From Pseudomonadota bacterium (GTDB taxonomy: Bacteria > Pseudomonadota > Gammaproteobacteria > Xanthomonadales > Xanthomonadaceae), in assembly GCA_018242485.1 (NCBI GenBank), contig JAFEBV010000042.1:1-64000 (forward strand): DNA of 64,000 nt, given 5' to 3'. The translations under genes and the position numbers were made by a program. The first letter of the stretch is position 1, and the number at the start of each line of letters is the position of its first letter. Below, piece by piece: positions 28,979 through 39,004 of the stretch. The notes beneath the pieces are model-generated. The model was not told the DNA's origin and did not search any database. It saw nothing but the letters and a program-made list of their open reading frames with translations.

Positions 28979-29628
28979 ACCCTGCCGAGAGGTACCGCGC
29001 GGGCGGCGCGAGTCTCGTGCCGGGTCTGCTCGCGCCCGAGATCGCGCAGGCGCTGACGCGCCAGATCGCCTTGGGCGTCGCCCAGGGCGGGCAGCGCTGG
29101 CTGGTGCCGCCGAGCATCGGCAACAAGCCCTGCTACGAGGTCTCGTGCATGCAATGGCCGGTGCTGATGAGCTTCCTGTGGGGCATGACGCCGCGCGTCG
29201 AGCAGATCGCCGGCGTGGCCCTGCTGCCGACCTACAGCTATTTCCGCACCTATCAGCAAGGCGACGTGTGTCGCATCCACGCCGACCGGCCCGCTTGCGA
29301 GCACTCGCTGTCGTTGACCCTGGCGTACGCCGACGGCATTCCGTGGGCGCTGGAGGTGGCCGATACGCCGGTTTCCGAGGCGCAGCGGCAGACCGTGCGC
29401 GGCGACGAGGATTTCGGCGCGGAGGCGCATTCGGCGCTGTCTATGGCGCCGGGGGACGGCGTCGTCTACCGCGGCCACGACTACCGCCACGGCCGCACCG
29501 CGCCGAACCCGAACCGCTGGTCGGCGCACCTTTTCATGCACTGGGTGGATCGCGACGGCCCGTACCGCGGGCAGATTTTCGATGGCAAACCGATGCTGGG
29601 ATCGGTGGAGTTTCACTTTCCAATCTGA
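28975..29628 (+). CDS. 2OG-Fe(II) oxygenase-like protein of unknown substrate
   Basis: This 217-residue protein has the double-stranded beta-helix pattern of 2-oxoglutarate/iron oxygenases: YFRTYQQGDVCRIHADR supplies an HxD pair, and RGHDYRHGRTAPNPNRWSAH supplies the distal histidine and an arginine. Substrate and product are unknown. It overlaps the phosphorylase stop by four bases and ends the operon. A strong terminator follows 195 bp downstream. Confidence 0.75.
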   Translation: MNPAERYRAGGASLVPGLLAPEIAQALTRQIALGVAQGGQRWLVPPSIGNKPCYEVSCMQWPVLMSFLWGMTPRVEQIAGVALLPTYSYFRTYQQGDVCRIHADRPACEHSLSLTLAYADGIPWALEVADTPVSEAQRQTVRGDEDFGAEAHSALSMAPGDGVVYRGHDYRHGRTAPNPNRWSAHLFMHWVDRDGPYRGQIFDGKPMLGSVEFHFPI

Positions 29629-29670
29629 CCCATCCGTACTCCGCAGGCTGCATGTAGCTGTGTGGGATCA

Positions 29671-29859
29671 TTGGCTGTTGGCTGTGCCGAAATCGCAGTG
29701 TGGCGATCCGCGACCGCGATCACGATATCCATAACGGCTCCGTAACTGACACCCCGGAGGGCGGACGTTACCTTGTCTCCCGCATCCCGGATCCTCGTCG
29801 AACCGGAAGGCATGGGCTTAAAAGCCAGTCTCCGCCAAGGCGCAGACTGGCTTTTTTTT
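29671..29859 (+). ncRNA. Candidate structured RNA ending in a strong terminator
   Basis: The 260-bp gap between the oxygenase-like gene and dapB has no open frame of note. TGGCT (29672) pairs with AGCCA (29823), GGCTGTGCC (29680-29688) pairs with GGCATGGGC (29809-29817) with one mismatch, and GTAAC (29742) pairs with GTTAC (29767). Together they make a long rod. A terminator hairpin follows at once. It may be a small RNA or merely a folded 3' UTR. I see no convincing promoter. 6S RNA was considered; the closing-stem shape fits loosely but the genomic neighbour is wrong. Confidence 0.4.
29823..29859 (+). terminator. Rho-independent terminator
   Basis: AGCCAGTCT (29823-29831) pairs perfectly with AGACTGGCT (29844-29852), with an inner GCC/GGC pairing, and eight T residues follow at 29852-29859. 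A short A-run precedes it. It should end transcripts from the rlmD-nagZ-hpt operon or from the candidate RNA, 30 bp before dapB. Confidence 0.93.
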
Positions 29860-29888
29860 GGGTCATCGTTCCAGCCACGGAGCCGTGC

Positions 29889-30692
29889 ATGACGATCAGG
29901 TTGTGCTTTGCCGGGGCGACGGGGTGGGCGGGTTCCGAGCTGGCCCGCGCGATCGCCGGAACCGACGACATCGAACTGGTCGCCGCCGTCTCGCGCGTGC
30001 AGTCTGGACGCATGCTCGGCGATGTCCTCGGCGAGCCGCGGCTCGCCTGTCGGGTTCACGCCAGCGTGGAGGCAGCGCTGGATGCGGCAGCCTGCGACGT
30101 GTTTTTCGACTACACCCGGGCCGATGCCGCACGCGCGCATGTGCGCATGGCGCTCGAACGCGGTGCGCATGTGGTGGTCGGCACCTCGGGCCTGACCGAC
30201 GAGGACTACGTCCGCATCGATGCGCTGGCGCGCGAGCGGGGTTGCGGCGTGCTCGCCTGCGGCAACTTCGCGTTGACGGCGGTGCTGCTGCAGAAGTTCG
30301 CCGAGATCGCCGCGCGCCTGATCCCGCACTGGGAAATCATCGACTACGCGCACGACGGCAAGGTGGACGCACCCAGCGGCACCGTGCGTGAGCTGGCCGC
30401 GCGGCTGGGGCGGATTCGGCATCCGCTGGCGAGAGTGCCGATCGAGGCCACTGTCGGTCCCCGCGAAGCGCGTGGCGCGACCCTGTCCGGCACGCAGGTG
30501 CATTCGCTGCGCCTGCCCGGCCATGTGATCGGCGCGGAAGCGATCTTCGGCCTGCCCGACGAAAAACTCTCGATCCGTCACGACGCCGGCGCCAGCGCGC
30601 GGCCCTATGTGAATGGCGCACTGATCGCGATCCGCAACGTCGCCGCCCTCGTGGGCGTGCATCGGGGGCTGGACACGGTGTTGCCGGCGTGA
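29889..30692 (+). CDS. dapB: DapB-like dihydrodipicolinate reductase, divergent form
   Basis: This 267-residue protein has the NAD(P)-binding start RLCFAGATGWAGSELARAI and the substrate-site motif GKVDAPSGTVREL, as in 4-hydroxy-tetrahydrodipicolinate reductase of lysine and meso-diaminopimelate synthesis. The usual HHxxK reads AHDGK, so the first histidine, a proposed acid/base residue in the E. coli enzyme, is alanine while the second histidine and lysine remain. It may be a DapB paralogue with another substrate, or an alternative lineage of the enzyme. Start ATG 29889 follows the terminator directly. It seems to stand alone. Confidence 0.75.
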   Translation: MTIRLCFAGATGWAGSELARAIAGTDDIELVAAVSRVQSGRMLGDVLGEPRLACRVHASVEAALDAAACDVFFDYTRADAARAHVRMALERGAHVVVGTSGLTDEDYVRIDALARERGCGVLACGNFALTAVLLQKFAEIAARLIPHWEIIDYAHDGKVDAPSGTVRELAARLGRIRHPLARVPIEATVGPREARGATLSGTQVHSLRLPGHVIGAEAIFGLPDEKLSIRHDAGASARPYVNGALIAIRNVAALVGVHRGLDTVLPA

Positions 30693-30812
30693 GAGCGAGC
30701 GCAGCGTGGCGAGACATGGCCGTGTAACGACGCCCCTGACGCCAGCGGCGGCGGTCGGCGACAATGGGTGCTACCGCCTGCCGAGGATGAGGCCGGTTCA
30801 CCGGCCGCCCGC

Positions 30813-32825
30813 ATGTCCACGCGCCGCCGCCTTTCGCGTCTGTTGTTGGCCAGCCACGTCGGGCTGGTGGCGTTGTTCGCCCTGCTGCTGCTGGTCAGCG
30901 GCGTGGGCACGATCCGTTCGGCGGTGGTCGGGCAGGCGCGCACGGAAGCCGAACGTTCGGTGTCCGATGCGCGGCAGCGGCTGGCCGACTGGTCGCGCGA
31001 GTTGAACGTCACCGCCGATCTGCTGGCGCGGCAACCCAACCTGCGCTACTACCTCGCCCGTGACCAGTTCGCGCGGCCGCGCAAGCTGGTGCAGGATTTC
31101 CAGAAAACCAGTTCGGTGGCCTATGTGCGCGTAATCAAGGACGCGCAAACGATCATCGAAATCGGCCAACAGCCGCCGGCTTTCGTCACCGGCCTGACCT
31201 TCGACGGCAGGGGCGTCGCCTGGCGTGTCGTCGAGCGCGACATCCCCGGCGTGCAGAACGCTTCGCTGGTGCTGGCCGAGCCCTTGGGCAACCGGCTCAA
31301 TGTGCGTCCGATCCGGGCCAGCATCCGCGCACGGTTGCTGTCGATCCCGCCAGCCAGCGCGGATCGCCAGGATCCATGGAACCGCATCCTGTTCACGGTC
31401 GCAGCCAACGGCGAACCGGAGACCGTGGAGAACCTCGGCGATGACGTCGCCGTCGCGCGCGTGGCCCGGCTGCGCGAGGACGACAACCAGCCCGGCGTGC
31501 TGCTGGTCGCCTCCGTGACGCGCGCATGGGTGGATCGGCACATCGTCGAGGCGTTCTCCGCGTTCGCCGTTTCCGGTGCGGTCACGATCGGGTTGGCGCT
31601 GGCGCTGGCGGTGTTGCTCACCGCCCGCATCGCGCGCCCGTTCGCGCAGGTGGCGCGCGCCGCCGAGCGGCTGGGCGGCGGCGATCTGGACACGCCGGTG
31701 GACAGGCCCGCGACCTTCCTCGCCGAACCCGTTGCGCTGGCCGCCAGTCTCGAGGACATGCGTCGCCGCGTCGGCACTCTCACCGCGACCGAGCGTGACC
31801 AGCGCGAGGAACTCGATGCGGTGCTCGATGGCGTGGACGAGGGCATCGTCGGCGTGGATGCCGACAACCGCATCCATTACGCCAACCGCCAGTTTCTCGA
31901 ACTGATCGGGCACGCGCGCGAGGATGTGCTCGGCTTGCCCAGCGACGAGGTGCTGGTGCCCATCGAGCATGCCGAGCCGGAGGCCGGTTCCGATCCCGCG
32001 GTGCTGGTGGCGCGGCCCTTGCGCTACACCCCGGTCGGCAAGGCGCGGCCGCTGGCGGTGCGGCGGCTGGCCGCTGCCGGCGATCGGCATGTGCTGGTGG
32101 TGCGCGAGGAGACCGCGCTGGAAGCCGCGCGTTTCATGCGCGACCGCATCCTCGCCAACCTCTCGCACGAATTCCAGACCCCGCTGTCGGCGCAGATGGC
32201 CTCGATCGAATTGCTGCGCGACCACCTGCGCGGTGCGCCCGACCCGGTGGCCACGCAATTGGCCGATGCGCAGTTCCGCGGTACGTTGCGCTTGTCGCAA
32301 TTGGTCGAGAACCTGCTCGACAGCGTGCGCATCGAAAGCGGTGAGATGCGTCTGCGCCGGCAGCCGGTGGATCTGGTGGCGGTGGTGGAAGATGCCGCCG
32401 AGCTGATACGCCCGCTGATCGACCAGCGCGAGCAGCGCATCGTCCTGAACCTGCCGGCCGGCTCCACGCTCACCGGCGACCCGCAGCGGTTGTTTTCGGT
32501 GATGGTCAACCTGCTCGCCAATGCCAACAAGTTCTCGCCCGACCAGACCACGATCTGGGTCGGCATTGAATGGGAAGCCGAGCAGGCGACGGTGTGGATC
32601 GAGGACGAAGGCCCCGGCCTGCCGCCGATGGGTGCCAACACCGACCTGTTCGCACCGTTCAAACGTTCGCCGCAGGAGGAGCCGAGCCAGCGCGGTACCG
32701 GCCTCGGACTGGCGATCGTGTACGCCATCGTGACCGCGCACGGCGGCGTGGTGAAGGTCGCTCCGCCGCAGCAGCGCAGCGGTGCGCGCATCGGCATCGT
32801 GCTGCCGCTGGGAGAGCCGGCATGA
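30813..32825 (+). CDS. Membrane sensor histidine kinase (HAMP-PAS-HisKA-HATPase)
   Basis: This 670-residue kinase has a membrane helix near residues 9-30, a periplasmic sensor region of about 210 residues, a second helix near 253-275, a HAMP domain, a PAS domain (LDGVDEGIVGVDADNRIHYANRQF), the phosphoacceptor H-box ANLSHEFQTPLSAQ, an N-box LLANANKFSPD and the G-boxes EDEGPGL and GTGLGLAIV. The start is ATG 30813. It is followed 31 bp later by its likely response regulator. The stimulus is unknown. Confidence 0.93.
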   Translation: MSTRRRLSRLLLASHVGLVALFALLLLVSGVGTIRSAVVGQARTEAERSVSDARQRLADWSRELNVTADLLARQPNLRYYLARDQFARPRKLVQDFQKTSSVAYVRVIKDAQTIIEIGQQPPAFVTGLTFDGRGVAWRVVERDIPGVQNASLVLAEPLGNRLNVRPIRASIRARLLSIPPASADRQDPWNRILFTVAANGEPETVENLGDDVAVARVARLREDDNQPGVLLVASVTRAWVDRHIVEAFSAFAVSGAVTIGLALALAVLLTARIARPFAQVARAAERLGGGDLDTPVDRPATFLAEPVALAASLEDMRRRVGTLTATERDQREELDAVLDGVDEGIVGVDADNRIHYANRQFLELIGHAREDVLGLPSDEVLVPIEHAEPEAGSDPAVLVARPLRYTPVGKARPLAVRRLAAAGDRHVLVVREETALEAARFMRDRILANLSHEFQTPLSAQMASIELLRDHLRGAPDPVATQLADAQFRGTLRLSQLVENLLDSVRIESGEMRLRRQPVDLVAVVEDAAELIRPLIDQREQRIVLNLPAGSTLTGDPQRLFSVMVNLLANANKFSPDQTTIWVGIEWEAEQATVWIEDEGPGLPPMGANTDLFAPFKRSPQEEPSQRGTGLGLAIVYAIVTAHGGVVKVAPPQQRSGARIGIVLPLGEPA

Positions 32826-32856
32826 TTGCCAAGGCGTACGAATCGGGAGTGCGCGC

Positions 32857-33543
32857 ATGAACATCCTGATCGTCGATGACGACGTCGAACTCGTCGGCCT
32901 GTTGCGCTTCGCCCTGCATCACGCAGGCTATGGCGTGGTGACGGCCTTCGATGGTGAGCAGGCCTTGCAGCGCCTGCGCGACCATCAGCCCGATCTTGTG
33001 ATTCTCGATGTCAACCTGCCGTTGCGCGATGGTTTCGAGGTGCTGGAAATCCTGCGCAAGACCAGCCAGATCCCGGTGATGATGTTGACCGTGCGTGCAG
33101 CCGAAGAAGACGAAGTGCGCGGCCTCGACCTCGGCGCCGACGATTACCTGCGCAAGCCGTTCAGCCCGCGCACCTTGCTGGCGCGGGTGCGCTCGTTGCT
33201 GCGGCGTGGCAACGATCCGCTGGAGGATGCCGCGCATTCCTGTGGCGCCCTCACGCTGGACGCGGAGCGCAGCGAAGCGCGGGTGGGCGATGGCGCGCCA
33301 TTCCGCTTGTCGCCGCTGGAACTGCGCCTGCTGCGATTGTTGCTGGCGCACGCCGGCAAGCCGGTCGATGCCGACCGCGTGATCGGCTTCGTCTGGCCCG
33401 AGCGTGACGCCGCCGACCGCGAATCGCTCAAGCAGGTGGTGCACCGCCTGCGCCGCAAGCTGGCCACGGCGGGCGGCGCGTCGGGCTGGATCGAATACGT
33501 GCCCAATGTGGGTTATGCGCTGCGCGTCGAAGCGCCGCCGTAA
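32857..33543 (+). CDS. OmpR/PhoB-family response regulator
   Basis: This 228-residue protein has a receiver domain (MNILIVDDDVELV, phosphoacceptor aspartate in LVILDVNLPLRDG, lysine in LRKPFSPR) and a C-terminal winged helix (LSPLELRLLRLLLAHAG, VHRLRRKL, EYVPNVGYALRVE). It is the probable partner of the histidine kinase upstream. It converges with pruA, leaving only 13 bp between stops. Confidence 0.95.
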   Translation: MNILIVDDDVELVGLLRFALHHAGYGVVTAFDGEQALQRLRDHQPDLVILDVNLPLRDGFEVLEILRKTSQIPVMMLTVRAAEEDEVRGLDLGADDYLRKPFSPRTLLARVRSLLRRGNDPLEDAAHSCGALTLDAERSEARVGDGAPFRLSPLELRLLRLLLAHAGKPVDADRVIGFVWPERDAADRESLKQVVHRLRRKLATAGGASGWIEYVPNVGYALRVEAPP

Positions 33544-33556
33544 ACCTCGCCGGCGC

Positions 33557-35194
33557 TCAGGGCCGATCCGCGGCCATGAACGGATAACGGTAATCGCGCG
33601 GCGGGGCGAAGGTTTCCTTGATTGTGCGCGGGCTGATCCAGCGCAGCAGGTTGAGGATCGAGCCGGCCTTGTCGTTGGTGCCCGAGGCGCGGCCGCCGCC
33701 GAAGGGCTGCTGGCCGACCACCGCGCCGGTGGGCTTGTCGTTGATGTAGAAGTTGCCGGCGGCGTTGCGCAGGCGCTCCAAGCCTTCTTGGATGGCGTAG
33801 CGCTCCTGCGCGAAGATCGCGCCGGTCAGCGCGTACGAGCTGGTCTTGTCCACCACGTCGAGCGTTTCGTGCCAGCGATGCTCGTCGTACACATGCACCG
33901 TCAGCACCGGCCCGAACAACTCGTCGCACATCGTGCGATACGACGGGTTGGTGGTCTGAATGATGGTCGGGCGCACGAAATAACCGTCGCTGTCGTCGCA
34001 GCCGCCGCCGACGAGGATGCTGGCATCGGACGCCGCTTTGGCTTCTTCGATGGCGTTGGCCTGGGTGCGGAACGAGTTCGCGTCGATCACCGCGCCCATG
34101 AAGTTGGAGAAATCGGCGACATCGCCCATGCGGATGCCCTCGACTTCGGCGACGAGGCGATCCTTCACCTGCGGCCACAGGTTGCTGGGGACGTACACGC
34201 GGCTGGCGGCCGAGCATTTCTGACCCTGATATTCGAACGCGCCGCGCACGATCGCGGTGGCCAGCGCATCGGCATCGGCGCTGCGGTGGGCGACGATGAA
34301 ATCCTTGCCGCCGGTCTCGCCGACGAGGCGCGGATAGCTCACATATTTATCGATGTTGTCGCCGACCTTGCGCCACATCTGGTGGAACACGCGGGTGGAA
34401 CCGGTGAAGTGGATGCCGGCCAGATGGCGGCTCTCCAGCACCGGATCGCCGACTTCGCCGCCGCTGCCGGTGACGAGGTTGATCACGCCATCGGGCAGGC
34501 CGGCCTCGCGGAACAACTGCATGATGAAGTGCGCGCTGTACACCGCCGTGCTCGCCGGCTTCCACACCACGGTGTTGCCGCACAGGGCCACGCAGCTGGG
34601 CAGGTTGCCGGCGATGGCGGTGAAGTTGAATGGCGACACCGCGAACACGAAGCCTTCCAGCGGGCGGTGCTCGACGCGGTTCCACATGCCCGACGACGAG
34701 CGCGGCTGCTCGCGCAGCAGTTGCTCGTAGAACGACACGTTGAAGCGCAGGAAGTCGATCAGCTCGCAGGCGCTGTCGATTTCGGCCTGATGACAGGTCT
34801 TGCTCTGGCCCATCATCGTCGCCGCGTTGAGCGTGTCGCGCCACGGCCCGGCGAGCAGGTCGGCGGCCTTCAGGAACACCGCCGCGCGTGCTTCCCACGG
34901 CAGGTTCGCCCAATCGCGCTGCGCCGCCGTTGCGGCATGGATGGCTTGCTGGACTTCTCTCGTTCCAGCCTGATGGAACTGCGCGATGGTGTGCGTGTGG
35001 CGATGCGGCATCACCGCACGGCCGAGTTTGCCGGTGTGCACGTCCTTGCCGCCGATGTGCAGCGGGATCTCGATGGTTTCCGCCGACATCTGCTTGAGCC
35101 TGGCTTGCAGGCTGGCGCGTTCCTTCGTGTTGGGCGCGTAGCTGCGCACCGGTTCGTTGACGGGCATCGGCGCGCGGGATATGGCAAGCGACAT
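33557..35194 (-). CDS. pruA: L-glutamate gamma-semialdehyde (1-pyrroline-5-carboxylate) dehydrogenase
   Basis: This 545-residue aldehyde dehydrogenase carries out the last step of proline breakdown to glutamate. It has the NAD site FVFAVSPFNFTAIAGNLPSC, the glutamate in LVGETGGKDF, the catalytic cysteine in FEYQGQKCSAASRVYVP and the ending FGGGRASGTNDKAGS. It resembles the stand-alone dehydrogenase form also found in mitochondria, not the bifunctional PutA; proline dehydrogenase is not nearby. ATG 35194 (MSLAISRAPMPV) was chosen; the open frame above it lacks family similarity. Confidence 0.93.
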   Translation of the reverse strand: MSLAISRAPMPVNEPVRSYAPNTKERASLQARLKQMSAETIEIPLHIGGKDVHTGKLGRAVMPHRHTHTIAQFHQAGTREVQQAIHAATAAQRDWANLPWEARAAVFLKAADLLAGPWRDTLNAATMMGQSKTCHQAEIDSACELIDFLRFNVSFYEQLLREQPRSSSGMWNRVEHRPLEGFVFAVSPFNFTAIAGNLPSCVALCGNTVVWKPASTAVYSAHFIMQLFREAGLPDGVINLVTGSGGEVGDPVLESRHLAGIHFTGSTRVFHQMWRKVGDNIDKYVSYPRLVGETGGKDFIVAHRSADADALATAIVRGAFEYQGQKCSAASRVYVPSNLWPQVKDRLVAEVEGIRMGDVADFSNFMGAVIDANSFRTQANAIEEAKAASDASILVGGGCDDSDGYFVRPTIIQTTNPSYRTMCDELFGPVLTVHVYDEHRWHETLDVVDKTSSYALTGAIFAQERYAIQEGLERLRNAAGNFYINDKPTGAVVGQQPFGGGRASGTNDKAGSILNLLRWISPRTIKETFAPPRDYRYPFMAADRP

Positions 35195-35468
35195 GGCGGG
35201 CTCCGGGAAAGGAATTGCCCATTGTAATGCTTCGTGAGCAGGCAACCGAAAGCCGAAAACGGTGCGGTGCGACGGCAGCGCCTTCGGTGCCCAGTCAGAG
35301 AACTCGGCTGCCGTTTGCGAATAAATCAGTGTTGTCTTGGCGCATATCGCCGTTCGTGACAGTTGCTCGTCGACAGCCGTACACGCGCCGGCGTATGGCG
35401 CGGATGCGTTGCCGATGTCGCGCGCGGGCGCTACAGTCCACCCGTGCACCTCGCACAAGGAGAATCGC

Positions 35469-35804
35469 ATGCCGCGCTATTACATCACCCTGCCCGATCC
35501 GGCCAAGGCGCGCGGCAGCGATCCGGCGCTGGCGTTCACCGCGCGTGGCGCGGAAGGGCTGGCCGAACAGTTGCAGACCGCGATCACCGGCACCGGTTTG
35601 TTCGAGCGCTGGAAGGCGCGGCTCGACGATCCCGACGAAGTGACGGCGGCGATGTCCGCCACCGATCCGGCGGCGAAGGTCACCGGCATCCAGCACGACG
35701 TGCGCGTCGAACTTGTGGTGGACACCGTCATCCCCAGCCAGGTATTGCGCCAGCGCCTGAGTCTGCTGGCCGGCAATGGCTGGCAGTTGCGCGACGTGAC
35801 TTGA
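35469..35804 (+). CDS. Small conserved-looking protein of unknown function
   Basis: This 111-residue protein (MPRYYITLPDPAKARGSDP) has no motif I recognise. It is soluble and acidic-neutral, with no signal peptide or membrane helix. The start is well supported by AAGGAGA six bases upstream of the ATG. It sits 77 bp before the Dph6-like gene and may be cotranscribed with it. The 274 bp upstream, divergent from pruA, hold no other gene. Confidence 0.7.
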   Translation: MPRYYITLPDPAKARGSDPALAFTARGAEGLAEQLQTAITGTGLFERWKARLDDPDEVTAAMSATDPAAKVTGIQHDVRVELVVDTVIPSQVLRQRLSLLAGNGWQLRDVT

Positions 35805-35880
35805 TGTCTGTGGCGCAACGACGGGCATCGTTGCCTGTCGCGATGCATCCGTGCGCCGCGCGTGCCGGGCGGCTCGCATC

Positions 35881-36564
35881 GTGAGGTGGCCCGTGCTGCT
35901 GTCGTGGAGCGGCGGCAAGGATTCGGCGTGGGCGCTGCATGTCCTGCGCGGCGATCCGTCGCATGAAGTGGTTGGCCTGCTGACCACCGTCACCGATCAA
36001 TACGAGCGCGTGGCCATGCACGGCATCCGCCGCGAGGTGTTGCATGCGCAGGCGGCTGCTGCCGCGTTGCCCTTGATCGAGGCGCGGTTGCCGGTCAATG
36101 CCGATAACGCGAGTTATGAAGCGAGTTTCGCCGCCGCGCTCGATGTAGCACGTTCACGCTGGCCGGAACTGCGCCACATCGCCTTTGGTGATCTGTATCT
36201 GGCCGACGTGCGCGGCTATCGTGAAACCCTGTGCGCACGACTCGGCTGGCAGCCGGTCTTCCCGATCTGGGGCACCCAGAACGACACCGCCACGCTCGCG
36301 CGCACGATGGTCGATGCCGGCCTGCGCGCGAGCCTGTGCTGCATCGACACGCAGCAACTCGACGCGCGATTCGCCGGCCGCGAATTCGACCGTGGTTTGC
36401 TTGCGGATTTGCCTGCTGCGGTCGATCCCTGCGGCGAGCGCGGCGAGTTCCACACCTGCGTCCACGCCGGCCCGATGTTTCGTACTCCGCTGCGCCTGCA
36501 CCGAGGCGAGACGGTGCTGCGCGATGGCCGTTTCGCCTTCACCGACCTGTTGCTGGAAGACTGA
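35881..36564 (+). CDS. Dph6-like ATP pyrophosphatase (adenine nucleotide alpha hydrolase family)
   Basis: This protein of about 227 residues has the PP-loop LLSWSGGKDSAWALHVL and the C-terminal signature DPCGERGEFHTCVHAGPMF of the diphthine-ammonia ligase family. Bacteria lack diphthamide, so the substrate here is unknown; an ATP-dependent amidation or tRNA/small-molecule ligation is possible. I chose GTG 35881 because it begins right at the first beta-strand; ATG 35851 would add ten arginine-rich residues. It converges with frmA. Confidence 0.8.
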   Translation: MRWPVLLSWSGGKDSAWALHVLRGDPSHEVVGLLTTVTDQYERVAMHGIRREVLHAQAAAAALPLIEARLPVNADNASYEASFAAALDVARSRWPELRHIAFGDLYLADVRGYRETLCARLGWQPVFPIWGTQNDTATLARTMVDAGLRASLCCIDTQQLDARFAGREFDRGLLADLPAAVDPCGERGEFHTCVHAGPMFRTPLRLHRGETVLRDGRFAFTDLLLED

Positions 36565-36600
36565 AGCACCGCGGCTCGGGCGGCCTGTTTCGGGCAAGAA

Positions 36601-37749
<1,149 letters not shown>

Positions 37750-37816
37750 TCATCTCCTTCATGGGGAGATTCGGTTACGACCCCATCGACCGCATCGGTC
37801 TGTCGGCGATTGTAGT

Positions 37817-38041
37817 CCTCCCCTTCAAGGGGAGGGTTGGCGTGCAGGGTGATTCGTGATGAGTGAAAGGGACGATTGGAGCCCTCCTGTTCAAGCGGAG
37901 GGTTGGCGAGAAGGGTGATTCGTGGTGGGTGAAAGGGGCGATTGAAGCCCTCCTGTTCAAGCGAAGGTTGGCGTGAAGAGTGATACGTGGTGGGGGAACG
38001 GGCTACGGGAGCCCTCCCCTTCAAGGGGAGGGTTGGGTGGG
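37817..38041. repeat. Four-copy tandem array of a ~66-bp unit built on a type B repeat
   Basis: Each unit starts with CCTCC(C/T)(C/G)TTCAAG and continues GGTTGGCG...GTGATTCGTG. Starts are at 37817, 37883, 37949 and 38013, so the period is 66, 66 and 64 bp. The last copy is cut after about 30 bp. The array lies in the 543-bp gap between frmA and the YecA-like gene. Minus-strand open frames through it are compositional and have no gene-like features. Confidence 0.9.
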
Positions 38042-38100
38042 GATGGTGTTGCATGCGTCGCATGGATTCGTGAATCAAACGGAAGGCTGTGTGCGTGCAC

Positions 38101-38210
38101 CATCCCCCTCCCAACATCTGTCCTGAAGAGGTAGCGTGCCAAGCGACTCATCACTTGGATCCGGTTCCGGCACCACCCCCTCCCAGCCTCCCCCTTGAAG
38201 GGGGAGGAGT
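38101..38210. repeat. Dispersed repeat (type B) before the YecA-like gene
   Basis: CATCCCCCTCCCAACATCTG and CCCCTCCCAGCCTCCCCCTT, followed by GAAGGGGGAGGAG, form inverted C-rich/G-rich modules like those at 3056 and 42148. With the 66-bp array, they fill most of the gap between frmA and the YecA-like gene. I see no gene or RNA here. Confidence 0.75.
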
Positions 38211-38253
38211 GTGTAGCGCGCCATGCGTTTCATCGCATGGCACCAGATGGCCC

Positions 38254-38952
<699 letters not shown>

Positions 38953-39004
38953 GGGGGGTGTCCTGAGCGCGAGGTCGCCGAGCATACGCGCAGTGTCCGT
39001 GTGT

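Noticed and set aside
29671..29859. 6S RNA
   Set aside because: The rod shape and a GTGTGGCGATCCGCG stretch are suggestive, but the zapA/fau neighbours usual for ssrS are absent and the central bubble cannot be shown by eye.
29629..29888. Lysine riboswitch controlling dapB
   Set aside because: No lysine-aptamer core sequence is visible, and the terminator lies 30 bp before dapB with no competing antiterminator stem evident.
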